Program-made: the position numbers and the translations under genes
Part shown: positions 45,641 to 54,405 of the stretch, piece by piece
Layout: each line of letters starts with the position of its first letter
Numbering within the stretch: position 1 is the first letter of the stretch
Notes under the pieces: model-generated
Seen by the model: the letters and a program-made list of their open reading frames with translations, nothing else
The model's database searches: none
What the model was told of the DNA's origin: nothing
From: JAPUME01 sp027294185
Lineage (GTDB): Bacteria > Acidobacteriota > Terriglobia > UBA7540 > JAPUME01
Assembly: GCA_963555835.3 (NCBI GenBank)
Contig: CAUVWZ020000002.1
Location: forward strand, 1,426,001-1,490,000
Direction: 5' to 3'
DNA: 64,000 nt

Positions 45641-45775
45641 TTTGTTGTCGTCCAGTTTCCCCCGTTCCGGTGCGGTTTGCTGTAAGTTATTTTTTTCAGT
45701 TAAGGAGGGTTTTGGTTTTGGTTTTGGTTTTTCGGGAGGGGCGCGCCCCCTCTTGGGTGTTTTCTCTTCAGCGAG

Positions 45776-45934
45776 TTATCCACAGCCGTAGTTGCTCCTA
45801 CTACTTGTTCTGTACTACTTGTTCTTTAACTACTTGTATGTGTTACCCGTTTGGTCCACGAATCGGGGGGGGGGGGGGTGTGTTACCCGTTTGGTACTGG
45901 ATAACTCTCTCGAATCACCGGCACCTGTGGATAA
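45776..45934. other. Plasmid-type replication origin (oriV-like) with DnaA boxes and iterons
   Basis: Outward features, in order: DnaA box TTATCCACA (45776-45784); three 14-bp tandem units containing CTACTTGT at 45799, 45813 and 45827; two copies of TGTGTTACCCGTTTGGT at 45839 and 45879 (40 bp apart, iteron-like) around a G tract; a reverse DnaA box TGTGGATAA (45926-45934). A RepA-type initiator gene lies 125 bp away on the opposite strand. Together these are the usual parts of an iteron-controlled origin. Confidence 0.65.
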
Positions 45935-46058
45935 GCCTCACGGCGGCAAATCGCTTAGGACGCCCCAGGAGCGGCTTTCAGCCGGTCGGGGCACTGCTAG
46001 AAAGTCTCTCGCTCCGCAACAGGGCCGTTAGAGGCTATCTCTGGGGCCGCAACGGGCC

Positions 46059-46825
46059 TTAGCTGACTAATGCGGGATGCCCCGAAGCCGGAGGGATGGC
46101 AGGAGTCGAGGGATGCAAGATCAAGACCCCCGGAGCCGTCGAGTAGTTCAAGTCCTTCCAGGCCAACTTGATCTTCTTCAACTCGCGGAGCACCTTGTAA
46201 CGGAAGGCTTGAACGGTGTTGTTGTCGCTGGCCTTGGCCGGGTGTGCGCCGAACTGGCGGTACAGGTGCTTCCAAGTGAGGCGTAGCGGAGCACGGAGCG
46301 CGAAGGTGCGGTAGGTCAGCCAGAGATACAGGTCTAGGCCCAACGTGGAGCGTTTGAGGGCCGTGAGGATGTTCATGTCGAGCGGTACGGGGTGGCGGAT
46401 GATCTCGTTGAAAAACTTCTCGCTGAGTTCGATCTTGCTGTCCCAGAGTGAAGGCTGGTCGGGCCGTCGCGGATTCCACCAGAACGCAGTGCTATCGGCG
46501 ATTAGCGAGTTTACGGTGGCCTTGCCGCACTCATCCTCGTAGATCAGCGAGACATGAGCGTTGAACAGGCGGTCCATCTGGTTGCGGAGCCGCGTCCGAG
46601 CGCCGCCGACGGGAGCCATGCCGAGCTTATCCATGAAATCGGAAAGCGATGACCCCAGGATCAGCACACGGCTTTGGGTCCGTACCGCTTCGGTACACAG
46701 CCAGGCCAGCAAGAGGCGCGGCAGATTGCCGAAAGGGAGCTTGCTCGCGCTGCTTGAGAACATGATGAGCGTGAACGGGCCGTTGACGCGCTTGTACTCT
46801 TTGCGGTTGCCCGGGTTGGTGCGCG
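46059..46825 (-). pseudogene. repA: RepA_C-family plasmid replication initiator, N-terminus cut by an IS6 element
   Basis: About 255 codons remain, reading RTNPGNRKEYKRVNGPFTLI at the IS junction, then ASKLPFGNLPRLLLAWLCTE, RLRNQMDRLFNAHVSLIYED, FWWNPRRPDQPSLWDSKIEL, FNEIIRHPVPLDMNILTALK, LDLYLWLTYRTFALRAPLRL and LYRQFGAHPAKASDN. This is the RepA_C winged-helix initiator family (PF04796). The frame is open directly up to the IS inverted repeat at 46826, so the N-terminal about 60-80 residues were lost on insertion. An internal ATG at 46763 might still give a shortened protein. Confidence 0.88.
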
Positions 46826-47632
46826 GGCATTGTCACGTTAAGTGCTCTAATCTCGATCTGGTGATTTCGGTGTGGCCTTTTGGGATGGACACCATCTCCT
46901 TCAAACGTCACCGCTTTCCACCGGAAATCATTCGACGCGCCGTTTGGCTCTATGCCAGGTTCGCTCTGAGCTATCGGGATGTGGAGGATCTCCTTGCGGA
47001 GCGGGGTTTGGATATTTCCTACGAGAGCGTACGGCGCTGGTTCCTCAAGTTTGGTGCGCCGATTGCCCGAAACCTGCGCCACACGCGACCCATTCCCAAC
47101 GGCTATTGGCATCTTGATGAGATGGTCATCGTGATTCGCGGACGGCGTTATTGGTTATGGCGCGGGGTCGACAATGAAGGCGAGGTCCTGGATTTCCTCG
47201 TGCAATCGAAGCGGAACGCCCAAGCAGCGTTGAAGTTGATGCGCAAGCTGCTGAAGAAACAAGGCTGGCCACCCACCCGGATTACAACCGATAAACTCAG
47301 GTCCTATTACGTCGCCATTCGAACCCTCGGCCTAACGGCTCAACACATCGACGATAGGCGTGCGAATAATCGTGCCGAGAATTCGCATCAGCCCGTCCGG
47401 CGTCGAGAACGAAAACAGCAGCGTTTCAAATCACCGGGTTCGGCCCAACGCTTTCTGAACATTCAATCCGCCGTTTACAACACCTTTTATGTCCAGCGGC
47501 ATTTACGCAACAGACTCACATTCAAACGATTTCGAAAAGACGCATTCAATGTATGGGAAAGTGCGAGTGCGGCCGCCTGAAAGGGAATCCATGCGGGCCT
47601 TTGCGGCCCAACACGATTAACGTGACAGTGCC
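46826..47632 (+). mobile_element. Intact IS6/IS26-like element, 807 bp
   Basis: The ends are GGCATTGTCACGTTAA (left) and, as complement of the right, GGCACTGTCACGTTAA: 15 of 16 match. One transposase gene fills it. No 8-bp target duplication is seen (flanks GGTGCGCG and GTTAATGG), so it may have moved by replicon fusion or deletion, as IS6 elements do. Confidence 0.93.
46885..47580 (+). CDS. IS6-family transposase
   Basis: 231 residues from ATG 46885. FPPEIIRRAVWLYARFALSY and DVEDLLAERGLDISYESVRR are the family N-terminus. DDE residues are in WHLDEMVIVIRGRRYWLWR (first Asp), ITTDKLRSY (second Asp) and NNRAENSHQPVRRRERK (Glu). Complete and probably active. Confidence 0.95.
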   Translation: MDTISFKRHRFPPEIIRRAVWLYARFALSYRDVEDLLAERGLDISYESVRRWFLKFGAPIARNLRHTRPIPNGYWHLDEMVIVIRGRRYWLWRGVDNEGEVLDFLVQSKRNAQAALKLMRKLLKKQGWPPTRITTDKLRSYYVAIRTLGLTAQHIDDRRANNRAENSHQPVRRRERKQQRFKSPGSAQRFLNIQSAVYNTFYVQRHLRNRLTFKRFRKDAFNVWESASAAA

Positions 47633-47645
47633 GTTAATGGTGCTT

Positions 47646-49157
47646 CTATTTTTGTTCTGCCTGTTCATCCGCCACTACGACCCCGAAGGAGTTCTCGATT
47701 TGCTGGGTTGACGACTGTAGGGCCGCGTCATAGGCCGCTAGATCGGCCGGCGAGTCCCAGACGGTGGGATGGTAGCCGACTTCGCTGGACACCTGTATCG
47801 TCTGCGCGGAGCCTGCCTTCTGGGCGCTTGCCGGCATCCACTCGTTGTCGCCGAACAGGACCATCTTGTCGTACACATCGTCGATGTCCAAAGGCAGACT
47901 GCCGTGCACGGCGATATGCCCATCAACGTACTTCCTGAGATGCTCGGTCGCTGCCGCGTAGTCCTCCGACTGACTCGCCATGGCGTAGGCGATGTCCCGG
48001 TGGATGGCCGGGTAGATGCCCCGCTTGTCCTGCTCAGACGCCGTCGCCAGCAGGCTGTCGCCTTCCGTCAGCTTCTCGTCAGTTCGGGCGACCATACGGT
48101 AGGTCCGTCCCAGTGCCCACAGCAGCCGCGGGTCGTTCGGCCTGTGCTGGCGCGCCTTCTCCAGCAGTTCGATCGCCAGGTCGTGGCGGTCGCTGCGCTC
48201 TGCCATGAGGGTGCCGGTGTCGCGCATCAAACCCGAGATGACGTTGCCGAAGCGCGGGGTGCCCGTAACCAGTCCACCACCAGTCCGCTTGTCGTCGATC
48301 GCGGACTTCAGGTCCGCAGCGAGCAGCGCCCTGAGGTTCTCGGCCCGGACGCGGTCCCGCGGATGGGAGCCGAAGAGCGAGTTTCCGATCTTCGGGCTGA
48401 GGCTTCTCTTCCCGAACCGCTCGTGCTGCCGTTCCCAGAACCGGACCGCCTCCTCGGGGTCGAATCCCCGTGCCAGGGCGAGCTCGGTGCCGATCCGGTC
48501 GGCCTCCTTCTCATGCTCCTTGCTATATCTTGAGCGGATCACGGAATTGATCACGGTCGCAGCAAGAGCGCCGACGGCGGCCCCTACCGCGGCACCCGAC
48601 ACCGCGGAGGTCTTGCCGCCCTTCTTCCTGCCGAAGAGACCACCGAGCGCCGCGCCGGCGCCGGCGCCGATTATCTTGTTGCGGCGCTGCCCCGAGCGCC
48701 GCCTTCGCAGCGATTCCAGGGCGTGCTCCTCAATCACGTGGCCGATCTCATGGCCCAGCACCATGGCCAACTGGGCCTCGTTCTCGACATGCGCGAGCAT
48801 GCCGGTTGTGAGGTAGATCCTCCCATCAGGAAGGGCGGACGCGTTCGGATAGATGTCCTGCACGACCCGGAACGAGAACGTAGTGGATGCTGGGTAATCC
48901 GGCGGGACCAAACTCTGGCCTAGGGAGCTGACGTAGCCCTGGACGAGGGAGTCTGAGTACTTGCGGGTCACCATCGCCTCGGCGAACCGGTCCGCCATGG
49001 GCTGGACCTCCTCCAGGAGTTCCTGGCGCTTTTCCGCCTCTTCTTCCACCTTCTGCTGGGCCTTCAGGTCCCGCTTTCCCTGGTTCTGTGCGGACGCAGG
49101 CGGGACGGACACCGCCCCGATGAGCGCTGCTGCCAGCGCGAGAATGCGAAGTTGCAT
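47646..49157 (-). CDS. M48-family periplasmic metalloprotease with TPR tail (BepA-like)
   Basis: 503 residues from ATG 49157, chosen because AAGGAGG lies ahead and a good signal peptide follows (LALAAALIGAVSVPPASAQ). The zinc site is HEIGH at residues 136-140 in MVLGHEIGHVIEEHALESL, with the third ligand in EKEADRIGTELA. Between them is a Gly/Ala-rich hydrophobic stretch (GAGAGAALGGLFG, AVGALAATVINSVI), like the membrane-associated insert of M48C proteins. TPR-like helices run from about residue 320 on. BepA-type proteases guard outer-membrane protein assembly. Confidence 0.9.
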   Translation of the reverse strand: MQLRILALAAALIGAVSVPPASAQNQGKRDLKAQQKVEEEAEKRQELLEEVQPMADRFAEAMVTRKYSDSLVQGYVSSLGQSLVPPDYPASTTFSFRVVQDIYPNASALPDGRIYLTTGMLAHVENEAQLAMVLGHEIGHVIEEHALESLRRRRSGQRRNKIIGAGAGAALGGLFGRKKGGKTSAVSGAAVGAAVGALAATVINSVIRSRYSKEHEKEADRIGTELALARGFDPEEAVRFWERQHERFGKRSLSPKIGNSLFGSHPRDRVRAENLRALLAADLKSAIDDKRTGGGLVTGTPRFGNVISGLMRDTGTLMAERSDRHDLAIELLEKARQHRPNDPRLLWALGRTYRMVARTDEKLTEGDSLLATASEQDKRGIYPAIHRDIAYAMASQSEDYAAATEHLRKYVDGHIAVHGSLPLDIDDVYDKMVLFGDNEWMPASAQKAGSAQTIQVSSEVGYHPTVWDSPADLAAYDAALQSSTQQIENSFGVVVADEQAEQK

Positions 49158-49349
49158 GGGTGCTTGCCTCCTTTTCCAGTGCAGGAAGGCCCTCAAGCCG
49201 TAAGGTGCGCGGCGCCCAAGTGCGGCTCGCTCCTGAACGAACTCCTGTCAGGGAAGGCCTGCCAGCAAAACAATGGAGTCTAGCACACCGGAAGGTGGAG
49301 TTGCCCCGATTTGGTGGACACCTAAGAATTTGGGAGAAAGGAGTCCACA

Positions 49350-49664
49350 ATGGGAAGGAATCAATACTCGTACCCGCCTGAGTATCGGGCACGGATGGTG
49401 GAACTGGTCCGGGCCGGGAGGACACCGGAGGAACTGGGCCGAGAGTTCGAGCCGACAGCGCAGTCGATACGCAGCTGGGTCAATCAGGCGAACCTGGATG
49501 AGGGACGGCGAGCAGACGGGTTGACGAGTACAGAGCGAGAGGAGCTGCGCCGGCTGCGGCGAGAGAACCGGCAGCTGAAGCTGGAGCGGGAAATCCTGGC
49601 AAAAGCAACGGCCTGGTTCGCTCGGGAGACCGGCTCGGTGCCCGGAAAGTCTTCGAGCTCGTGA
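49350..49664 (+). CDS. IS3-family transposase OrfA
   Basis: 104 residues: the HTH_Tnp_1 domain YPPEYRARMVELVRAGRTPE, AQSIRSWVNQANLDEGRRAD and the coiled coil LRRLRRENRQLKLEREILAK. The family group differs from the other IS3 elements in the window. Confidence 0.88.
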   Translation: MGRNQYSYPPEYRARMVELVRAGRTPEELGREFEPTAQSIRSWVNQANLDEGRRADGLTSTEREELRRLRRENRQLKLEREILAKATAWFARETGSVPGKSSSS

Positions 49665-50618
49665 GCGAGCACCAGGAGAGCTATCCCATCGTCACGATGT
49701 GCCTAGTGCTGGGCGTTTCCCCCAGTGGGTACCATGCGTGGCGCCAGCGTCCGCCCTCGGCTCGAGCTGAGGAGGATGCGCAGTTGAGATCCCGGATCGA
49801 GAGGATACATGGCTGGAGTCGAGGCACCTATAGGAGCGCCGAGGATCCGAGCCGAACTGGCGGATGAGGGCCAACGTGTTTCTCGCAAGCGAGTGGCGCG
49901 TCTGATGAAAGAGGCGGGAGTGCAAGGAGTGAGCCGACGCAGGCGAACTCGGACGACGCATCGGGAGCCTGGGTCTCGCCGAGCCCCGGATCGGGTGGAT
50001 CGCAACGTTACGGCCCACCGGCCGGATCAGCTCTGGGTAGCCGATATCACCTACATCGGGACCTGGGCGGGGTTTTTGTATCTGGCCGTAGTGGTCGATG
50101 CCTTCAGCCGCCGCGTGGTGGGCTGGGCGATGGCAACTCACTTGAGGACCGAGTAGGTGATCGATGCCCTGAACATGGCGATCTGGCGACGTCGGCCTGA
50201 AGGGGTCATTCACCCTTCGGACCAGGGATCGCAGTACACGTCCATCGAATTCGGCAAGCACTGCCGGAAGGCTGGAGTGAGCCTATCCATGGGCTCCCGG
50301 GGCGACTGTTACGACAACGCCTTGTGCGAGAGCTTCTTCGCCACGCTGGAGTGTGAACTCTTGGAGCGGTCTTCGTTTCGCACTCCCATCGAGGCCCGGA
50401 TGGCTGTCTTCGACTTCGTGGAGGGTTTCTACAACCCCCACCGTCGGCATTCGTCTCTGGAGAACCACTCCCCAGCAAGCTACAAAAGGAGGTACGATCA
50501 GGCGTCAGCCGTTGTGGAAACTGACCAGGCTGTGGAAATCGCTGCGCGATTCCCACAGCCTCTTGGAAGCCGCTACGCGGCTCCCACAGTTCCCGCAACG
50601 CCTACTGTGACTAGTTGA
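49661..50618 (+). pseudogene. IS3-family transposase OrfB with frameshift and in-frame stop
   Basis: Pieces in order: SYPIVTMCLVLGVSPSGYHA (first frame), a shift near 49830, RIRAELADEGQRVSRKRVAR and QLWVADITYIGTWAGFLYLA (first Asp), then TAG at 50154 within LRTE-VIDALNMAIW, where relatives have Leu, and on to PSDQGSQYTSIEF (second Asp) and DNALCESFFATLECEL (Glu). Both lesions interrupt the catalytic domain. Confidence 0.85.
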
Positions 50619-51363
50619 AAAACTCAAACGAGAAACTGTCCACTGAAACGGGGCAAGCCCCGGCCCTTGACCCAGCGCGCCCCGAAGAAGCTCTCGACGA
50701 CCCCAAACAGTCGGCGCTGGACTTCGCAGGCCAACAGCATGCCCACGCCTCGGCCGGCTCGCGGTCGATGGACGACCGGGGCCCGATCGAGGCCCGCGCG
50801 AGGTCCAACGTCTCCATCACATCGGTCGCTTGCATCGTCAGCCGCAGCGTCCAGGCCAGGATGTAGCGCGAGTAGTCGTCGAGCACCATCGAGAGGTAAT
50901 ACCAGCCCCACCCGACGACATGGAGATATGTGAAGTCGGTCTGCCAGAGCTCGTTGGGGCGGTGCGTGGGATGGGCAAACGTTTTCACCGCCGAGAGCAC
51001 GACGAAGGCCGGACTGGTGATCAAGTCGTACGCCTTCAAGATGCGATACACGCTTGATTCCGAGAGAAAAGGCCCCTCCCGGTCCGTGAAGGCCCACGCC
51101 AGCTCACGCGGCGTGCGTTCGGGCGCGGCCAGCGCGGCGTCGACCACACGGTGCCGCACGCGTGGAGGAATCCGGTTCCAATAGCGCCGGGCGCCCGACG
51201 GGCGCGGGGTGAGTCCGTTCAGCCCACCCTCGGCATACCGGCGATACCACGTGTAGAAGGTCGACCGCGGCACCTGCAGCTCGCGCAGCGTGTGGCGGAC
51301 CGGCAGGTCCGACCCTTCCACCAGGCGGATCATCTCCTGCTTCTTCGCCGCCGTCAGTCGCAC
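50611..51363 (-). pseudogene. IS3-family transposase OrfB, truncated and fused
   Basis: From GTG 51363: VRLTAAKKQEMIRLVEGSDL, YTWYRRYAEGGLNGLTPRPS and LWQTDFTYLHVVGWGWYYLS (first Asp), then DVMETLDLARA. There the family text ends; the remainder (PAEAWACCWPAKSSADCLGS) is unrelated, so the second Asp and the Glu are missing. The same junction recurs at 58.3 kb, so the defect predates the duplication. Confidence 0.8.
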
Positions 51364-51800
51364 GTGTCGTCCTCCGAGCCGGAGGCCGTCACGGTTTTTT
51401 TGAGCAGCCGGTTTTCGAGCACCATCTCCGCGACGAGCTGCTTCAGGTGAGTATTTTCCTTGCGGAGATCGGTGACTTCCGTCGACGTCGCCTCGCGGGT
51501 CGTGTCGCCGACCAACCGCTTCTTGCCGGCTTCGAGAAACTCCTTGCTCCACCGATAGTACAGATTTGGTGCCAAGCCCTCCTTGCGGCACAGCGTGGCG
51601 ATGCTTGCTTCGACCCGCAGGCCCTCCAGCACGATCCGAATCTTCTCTTCGGCCGAAAACCGTCGGCGGGTCTTCCGCCGGATCTCTTGAACGACCTTCT
51701 CCAGTGACGCTTCCGTTCGCATGGGGTGCCTCCTACCCTGGCCAGGAAGTATCTCTTATTTTCGCCGGCTCAATGGTCCAAAAGGGTCTGAACCCCTACA
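50661..51800 (-). mobile_element. IS3-family element on the minus strand, 3' end deleted or fused
   Basis: The promoter-side end (TGTAGGGGTTCAGACCC, starting at 51800) directly interrupts the csb2 gene. orfA (51354-51722) is intact. orfB loses its catalytic second half near 50770 and is joined to a segment (50661-50890 region) that is repeated at 58299-58527. The other terminus abuts the preceding IS at about 50660. Confidence 0.75.
51354..51722 (-). CDS. IS3-family transposase OrfA
   Basis: 122 residues: RRRFSAEEKIRIVLEGLRVE, ASIATLCRKEGLAPNLYYRW SKEF and a zipper DLRKENTHLKQLVAEMVLEN. This is the HTH protein of the IS2/ISAs-like group. The stop overlaps the start of orfB. Confidence 0.85.
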   Translation of the reverse strand: MRTEASLEKVVQEIRRKTRRRFSAEEKIRIVLEGLRVEASIATLCRKEGLAPNLYYRWSKEFLEAGKKRLVGDTTREATSTEVTDLRKENTHLKQLVAEMVLENRLLKKTVTASGSEDDTCD

Positions 51801-52011
51801 GCGCCAGGATAAGGGGCGGCCCCTGCAGTTCAAGCCACGTCAAGGCCCGATCGAGGTCTCCATCCATGTTACCGATGTCATCGGCGTTCGCGGCGACGAT
51901 CGCCTGCAAGAGCCGCAACGGTGAGGGTGGCCATTCGGGTTCGCCGCCGTCACCCCGTCCGTGAAAACGCGGATCCAGAAACGTCGCAGCGATACAGAGG
52001 TAATCCGACAT
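51801..52011 (-). pseudogene. csb2: csb2 (Cas5-Cas6-like, type I-G/I-U CRISPR), only the first 70 codons
   Basis: The start MSDYLCIAATFLDPRFHGRG then GEPEWPPSPLRLLQAIVAA has the signature opening of the Csb2/GSU0054 family (fusion of Cas5 and Cas6 functions): a beta-strand, then the GEPEWPPSPxRLxQALVAA motif. The IS at 51800 removes everything after WLELQGPPLILA. It begins 15 bp after the csb1 stop, as in complete type I-G operons. Confidence 0.8.
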
Positions 52012-52026
52012 GGGATGCTCCGATCG

Positions 52027-53082
52027 TCAATCCTTTTTCTTCACGTCCGCCTTGGCCTTCTGCTTGTCGAACGCAACCGTGCGACTGTCACCCTTACCGA
52101 ACGTCTCGGCGGCGGCCGAGGCGAACTCGATCGCCTCGGGATGCGAGATAGTTGCCGGCTCTCGCCGACCGTCGCGGTACACCTTGTGGAACTCGCGGGG
52201 TTTGTCCGAATCGATGACCAGGTTGCAGCCCTGGCGAAGGTAGATCGACGTGTTGGCCGTCAACGCGACCAGCGCCAGGCCGAAGACGTAGCGGCGCAGC
52301 GCAAGCGTGCCCTCATCGTCGCCAGCCTTGAGCAGATGAAGAGCGGCAAGACTGAGCGTTGCATCTCGGCGGATGCCGCCGGTCGCGATCACGCCGCCGT
52401 GGGAGGCGGATGCGAGATTGTGCACGAACCCGCGCTGTGCAAGCGGGCTCTTTGAGCTTCCTTCCGTCTTGGCCTTTTCGGTTTCGCTGAAAACATCGAG
52501 GTCGGAGTAATCGACCGGTGGAATGTAGACGGCCCCTCGCGTCATCTTCCGTACATCGAACGCCCTGATCGTAGACGACACTAGCCGAGGTAACTTCGCC
52601 TGCGTGTCGCGAGAATCCCAGACGCCGAACACCAGCGACGTGGGCGCGATTTTCGCCAGCGGTTCGGAGTCCCCGCTGAGCACGGCCCGGAACGCGTCAT
52701 GTAACTCCTCCTGCAATTCAGAGCATCGCATCGATGCGTCGCCGGCGCGATGGCCCGCCTCGGTGATGTTGATCTCCTTCTCTCCGGCCTTCACGACGAT
52801 CTGCGGGATCAATCCCGCGTACTTTTCCTCGGCAAAGATCGGCTCGATCCGATTCGCCTGCGATCCCACGCTGTCGATCAAGCAGACGTTCTTCCCATCC
52901 TTCTCATCGCCGAATGTGTCGATATTGTACCCGCCGGGGAAACCGTCACCGGCGGCAAACGTTGGCGGGAACAGCGCACCATCGTGTCCCTCGACTGGCA
53001 TCACATGTTCCCGAATGACAAGCGCCGCGGGGCTGTCATCGCCGGTCAACCAGCTGTCGTACTTGTTCAGTCTGTTGCTCAT
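52027..53082 (-). CDS. csb1: Csb1 (Cas7-like backbone protein of a type I-G/I-U CRISPR-Cas system)
   Basis: 351 residues, intact. Family text: FPPTFAAGDGFPGGYNIDTF, VCLIDSVGSQANRIEPIF, LPRLVSSTIRAFDVRKMTRG then AVYIPPVDYSDL, and LAQRGFVHNLASASHGGVIA, matching Csb1/GSU0053 (Cas7). In a working system several copies coat the crRNA in the Cascade-like complex. The ATG (53082) overlaps the csb3 stop (ATGA). With csb2 and csb3 broken, no complex can form from this locus alone. A start further upstream (53391) is open but overlaps csb3 in another frame and is not protein-like. Confidence 0.85.
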   Translation of the reverse strand: MSNRLNKYDSWLTGDDSPAALVIREHVMPVEGHDGALFPPTFAAGDGFPGGYNIDTFGDEKDGKNVCLIDSVGSQANRIEPIFAEEKYAGLIPQIVVKAGEKEINITEAGHRAGDASMRCSELQEELHDAFRAVLSGDSEPLAKIAPTSLVFGVWDSRDTQAKLPRLVSSTIRAFDVRKMTRGAVYIPPVDYSDLDVFSETEKAKTEGSSKSPLAQRGFVHNLASASHGGVIATGGIRRDATLSLAALHLLKAGDDEGTLALRRYVFGLALVALTANTSIYLRQGCNLVIDSDKPREFHKVYRDGRREPATISHPEAIEFASAAAETFGKGDSRTVAFDKQKAKADVKKKD

Positions 53083-53436
53083 GATGAATCTCCAATCGGC
53101 GTTGCGAGAAGAAAGGACTTGTGCTTCTTCTGGACGGTTCGGAACGCGTTCTTGAACCGATAAGCCTGTGACTCTCGCGTCCACAGCATGCCGCTCGCGG
53201 CAACCGCGGCGGTACTCACTGGCAGCGGGTCGAGCCACGCGTGGCAAACAAACACGCGGCGATGTGTCGTCGAGGCAGGCCGAAAACGCTGAAGTCCAAC
53301 GAGGCAGAGAAACTCGACAGCAGGGTAAGCCACCGTTGTCATCTTCAGACTGTCCGGGGCAAAACCAATGTCCAGCGATTGAGCGTTCCATCCACGACGG
53401 CTGTCGAAATAGTATGGTTCAACCTTCTTCTTACGT
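53079..53436 (-). pseudogene. csb3: csb3 (Cas8-like, type I-G/I-U), C-terminal 118 codons
   Basis: After an in-frame TAA at about 53437 the frame reads KVEPYYFDSRRGWNAQSLDI, GFAPDSLKMTTVAYPAVEFL, CLVGLQRFRPASTTHRRVFV and WLDPLPVSTAAVAASGMLW, ending NAFRTVQKKHKSFLLATPIG. This is the C-terminal half of Csb3/GSU0052. The junction with an integrase fragment near 53440 marks where the N-terminal part was lost. Its stop overlaps the csb1 start by four bases, the native operon spacing. Confidence 0.75.
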
Positions 53437-53459
53437 TACGCTGATTTGGGTCATAGACA

Positions 53460-53777
53460 ATGGCGACGTGGAGGCGGACCCGGAAAACACGATGGCGCAA
53501 GCCGAACGGCCCCCGACCTGACAATGCGCTACCATTTCAACGGCTGAGCCGTACCGGCTACACTTCGGGCATCACAGACCCGCCATTGGCGTCCGGTATG
53601 GTCCTTCCGATGATCGACAAGTTGCTCGGGCACAGCAAGATCCAGACGACGGCCCGCTACGCCCATCTCGCGCGGGACTCGGTGAAGGAATCCGCGGCCC
53701 GGGTCGCCGCCAGTATCGGAGCTGATATCCTGCCCGGAGGCTCCGGGACGGATGTCGGCGTGACAGTTCAGCGTTGA
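53460..53777 (+). pseudogene. Tyrosine recombinase, C-terminal tail
   Basis: From about 53590 the frame reads GMVLPMIDKLLGHSKIQTTA then RYAHLARDSVKESAARVAAS: the LGH and ArYaHL (nucleophile Tyr) end of phage-type integrases. The first about 40 codons are not family-like. The catalytic Arg and HxxR are missing. Confidence 0.75.
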
Positions 53778-54293
53778 GGCCTGATTCGGATGTCCGCGGC
53801 GAATCGGCACGCGGAGAGCGGCCCGGTCCCAAACGGTTGCGCCGCTTCGCGCCCGCCGGATCGATTCTCAGCTGGTCTGGGCGGGTTGCGTCTGCCGGTA
53901 TATCTCTGAACCGGAGATCCCGCCCGGGATCTCCGGTTGGAGCATCCTCTCTCGGCCCGGCTCTCAAGCTGCCGGGAGATCGAGAGGAGTCTCGGGGCGG
54001 GAATCCTGTCACCGCCGGTTGGTAACCGGTTGAGATTTTCCTGGAACTTGGCGCTTGCATTCCCCGGGAACGGTGTGGTAGTGTCCACCAACTTGGTCCT
54101 TGAGGGGACAGGGTGCAGGCTAGGAGAATCCGTGTGGTTCGGTGCTTTTCAGGCGGGAATCGCCTATTCGGACCTGAAGGCGGACTGTGGGGGCGGCGCT
54201 CAACATGCAAAGTTTCCCTTCGCCGACCGAACCCCCGCGGGGATGGGGATATGGGTTGCCTGTATCGACACGGCGCGGATCGTTCATTAAAGC
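53778..54293. other. No supported gene
   Basis: About 515 bp between the integrase scrap and the lipoprotein promoter. GATCTCCGG-type inverted repeats (CGGAGATCCCGCCCGGGATCTCCG near 53911-53935) form a stable hairpin, but no T-run follows. No gene seen. Confidence 0.4.
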
Positions 54294-54329
54294 TTGACAG
54301 ACGTGTGTTCCACTCTGTACGCTTATGAT
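54294..54329 (+). promoter_or_regulatory. Candidate promoter of the Ala-rich lipoprotein gene
   Basis: TTGACA (54294-54299) is followed 18 bp later by TACGCT (54318-54323) and overlapping TATGAT (54324-54329). The TATGAT spacing (24 bp) is too long, so TACGCT is the likelier -10. A GAAGGAGAG ribosome-binding site lies before the gene. Confidence 0.4.
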
Positions 54330-54405
54330 GGAGGAGCGAGGCCTGGTCTTGAGGTCGCCTCTTGAACTTACTCTTGAACTCTATTTGAAGGAGAGCCGGT
54401 GAACC

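Larger units (their letters stand above)
49296..50658 (+). mobile_element. IS3-family element, decayed
   Basis: The ends are TTGCCCCGATTTGGTGGAC (left) and, as complement of the right, TTGCCCCGTTTCAGTGGAC, giving imperfect inverted repeats of about 20 bp. orfA is intact, whereas orfB carries a frameshift and an in-frame TAG. Inserted about 140 bp upstream of the M48 gene start. Confidence 0.8.

Noticed and set aside
45840..45900. CRISPR or phage att site from the 17-bp direct repeat TGTGTTACCCGTTTGGT
   Set aside because: Only two copies, located between DnaA boxes and beside repA; iterons explain them better.
52027..53391. Extended 454-codon form of csb1
   Set aside because: The extra 103 N-terminal residues are Arg/Cys/Pro-rich and overlap the csb3 C-terminus in another frame. 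The ATG at 53082 overlaps the csb3 stop as in native operons.
53911..53935. Hairpin near 53.92 kb as a terminator
   Set aside because: The stem is stable but no T-run follows on either strand.
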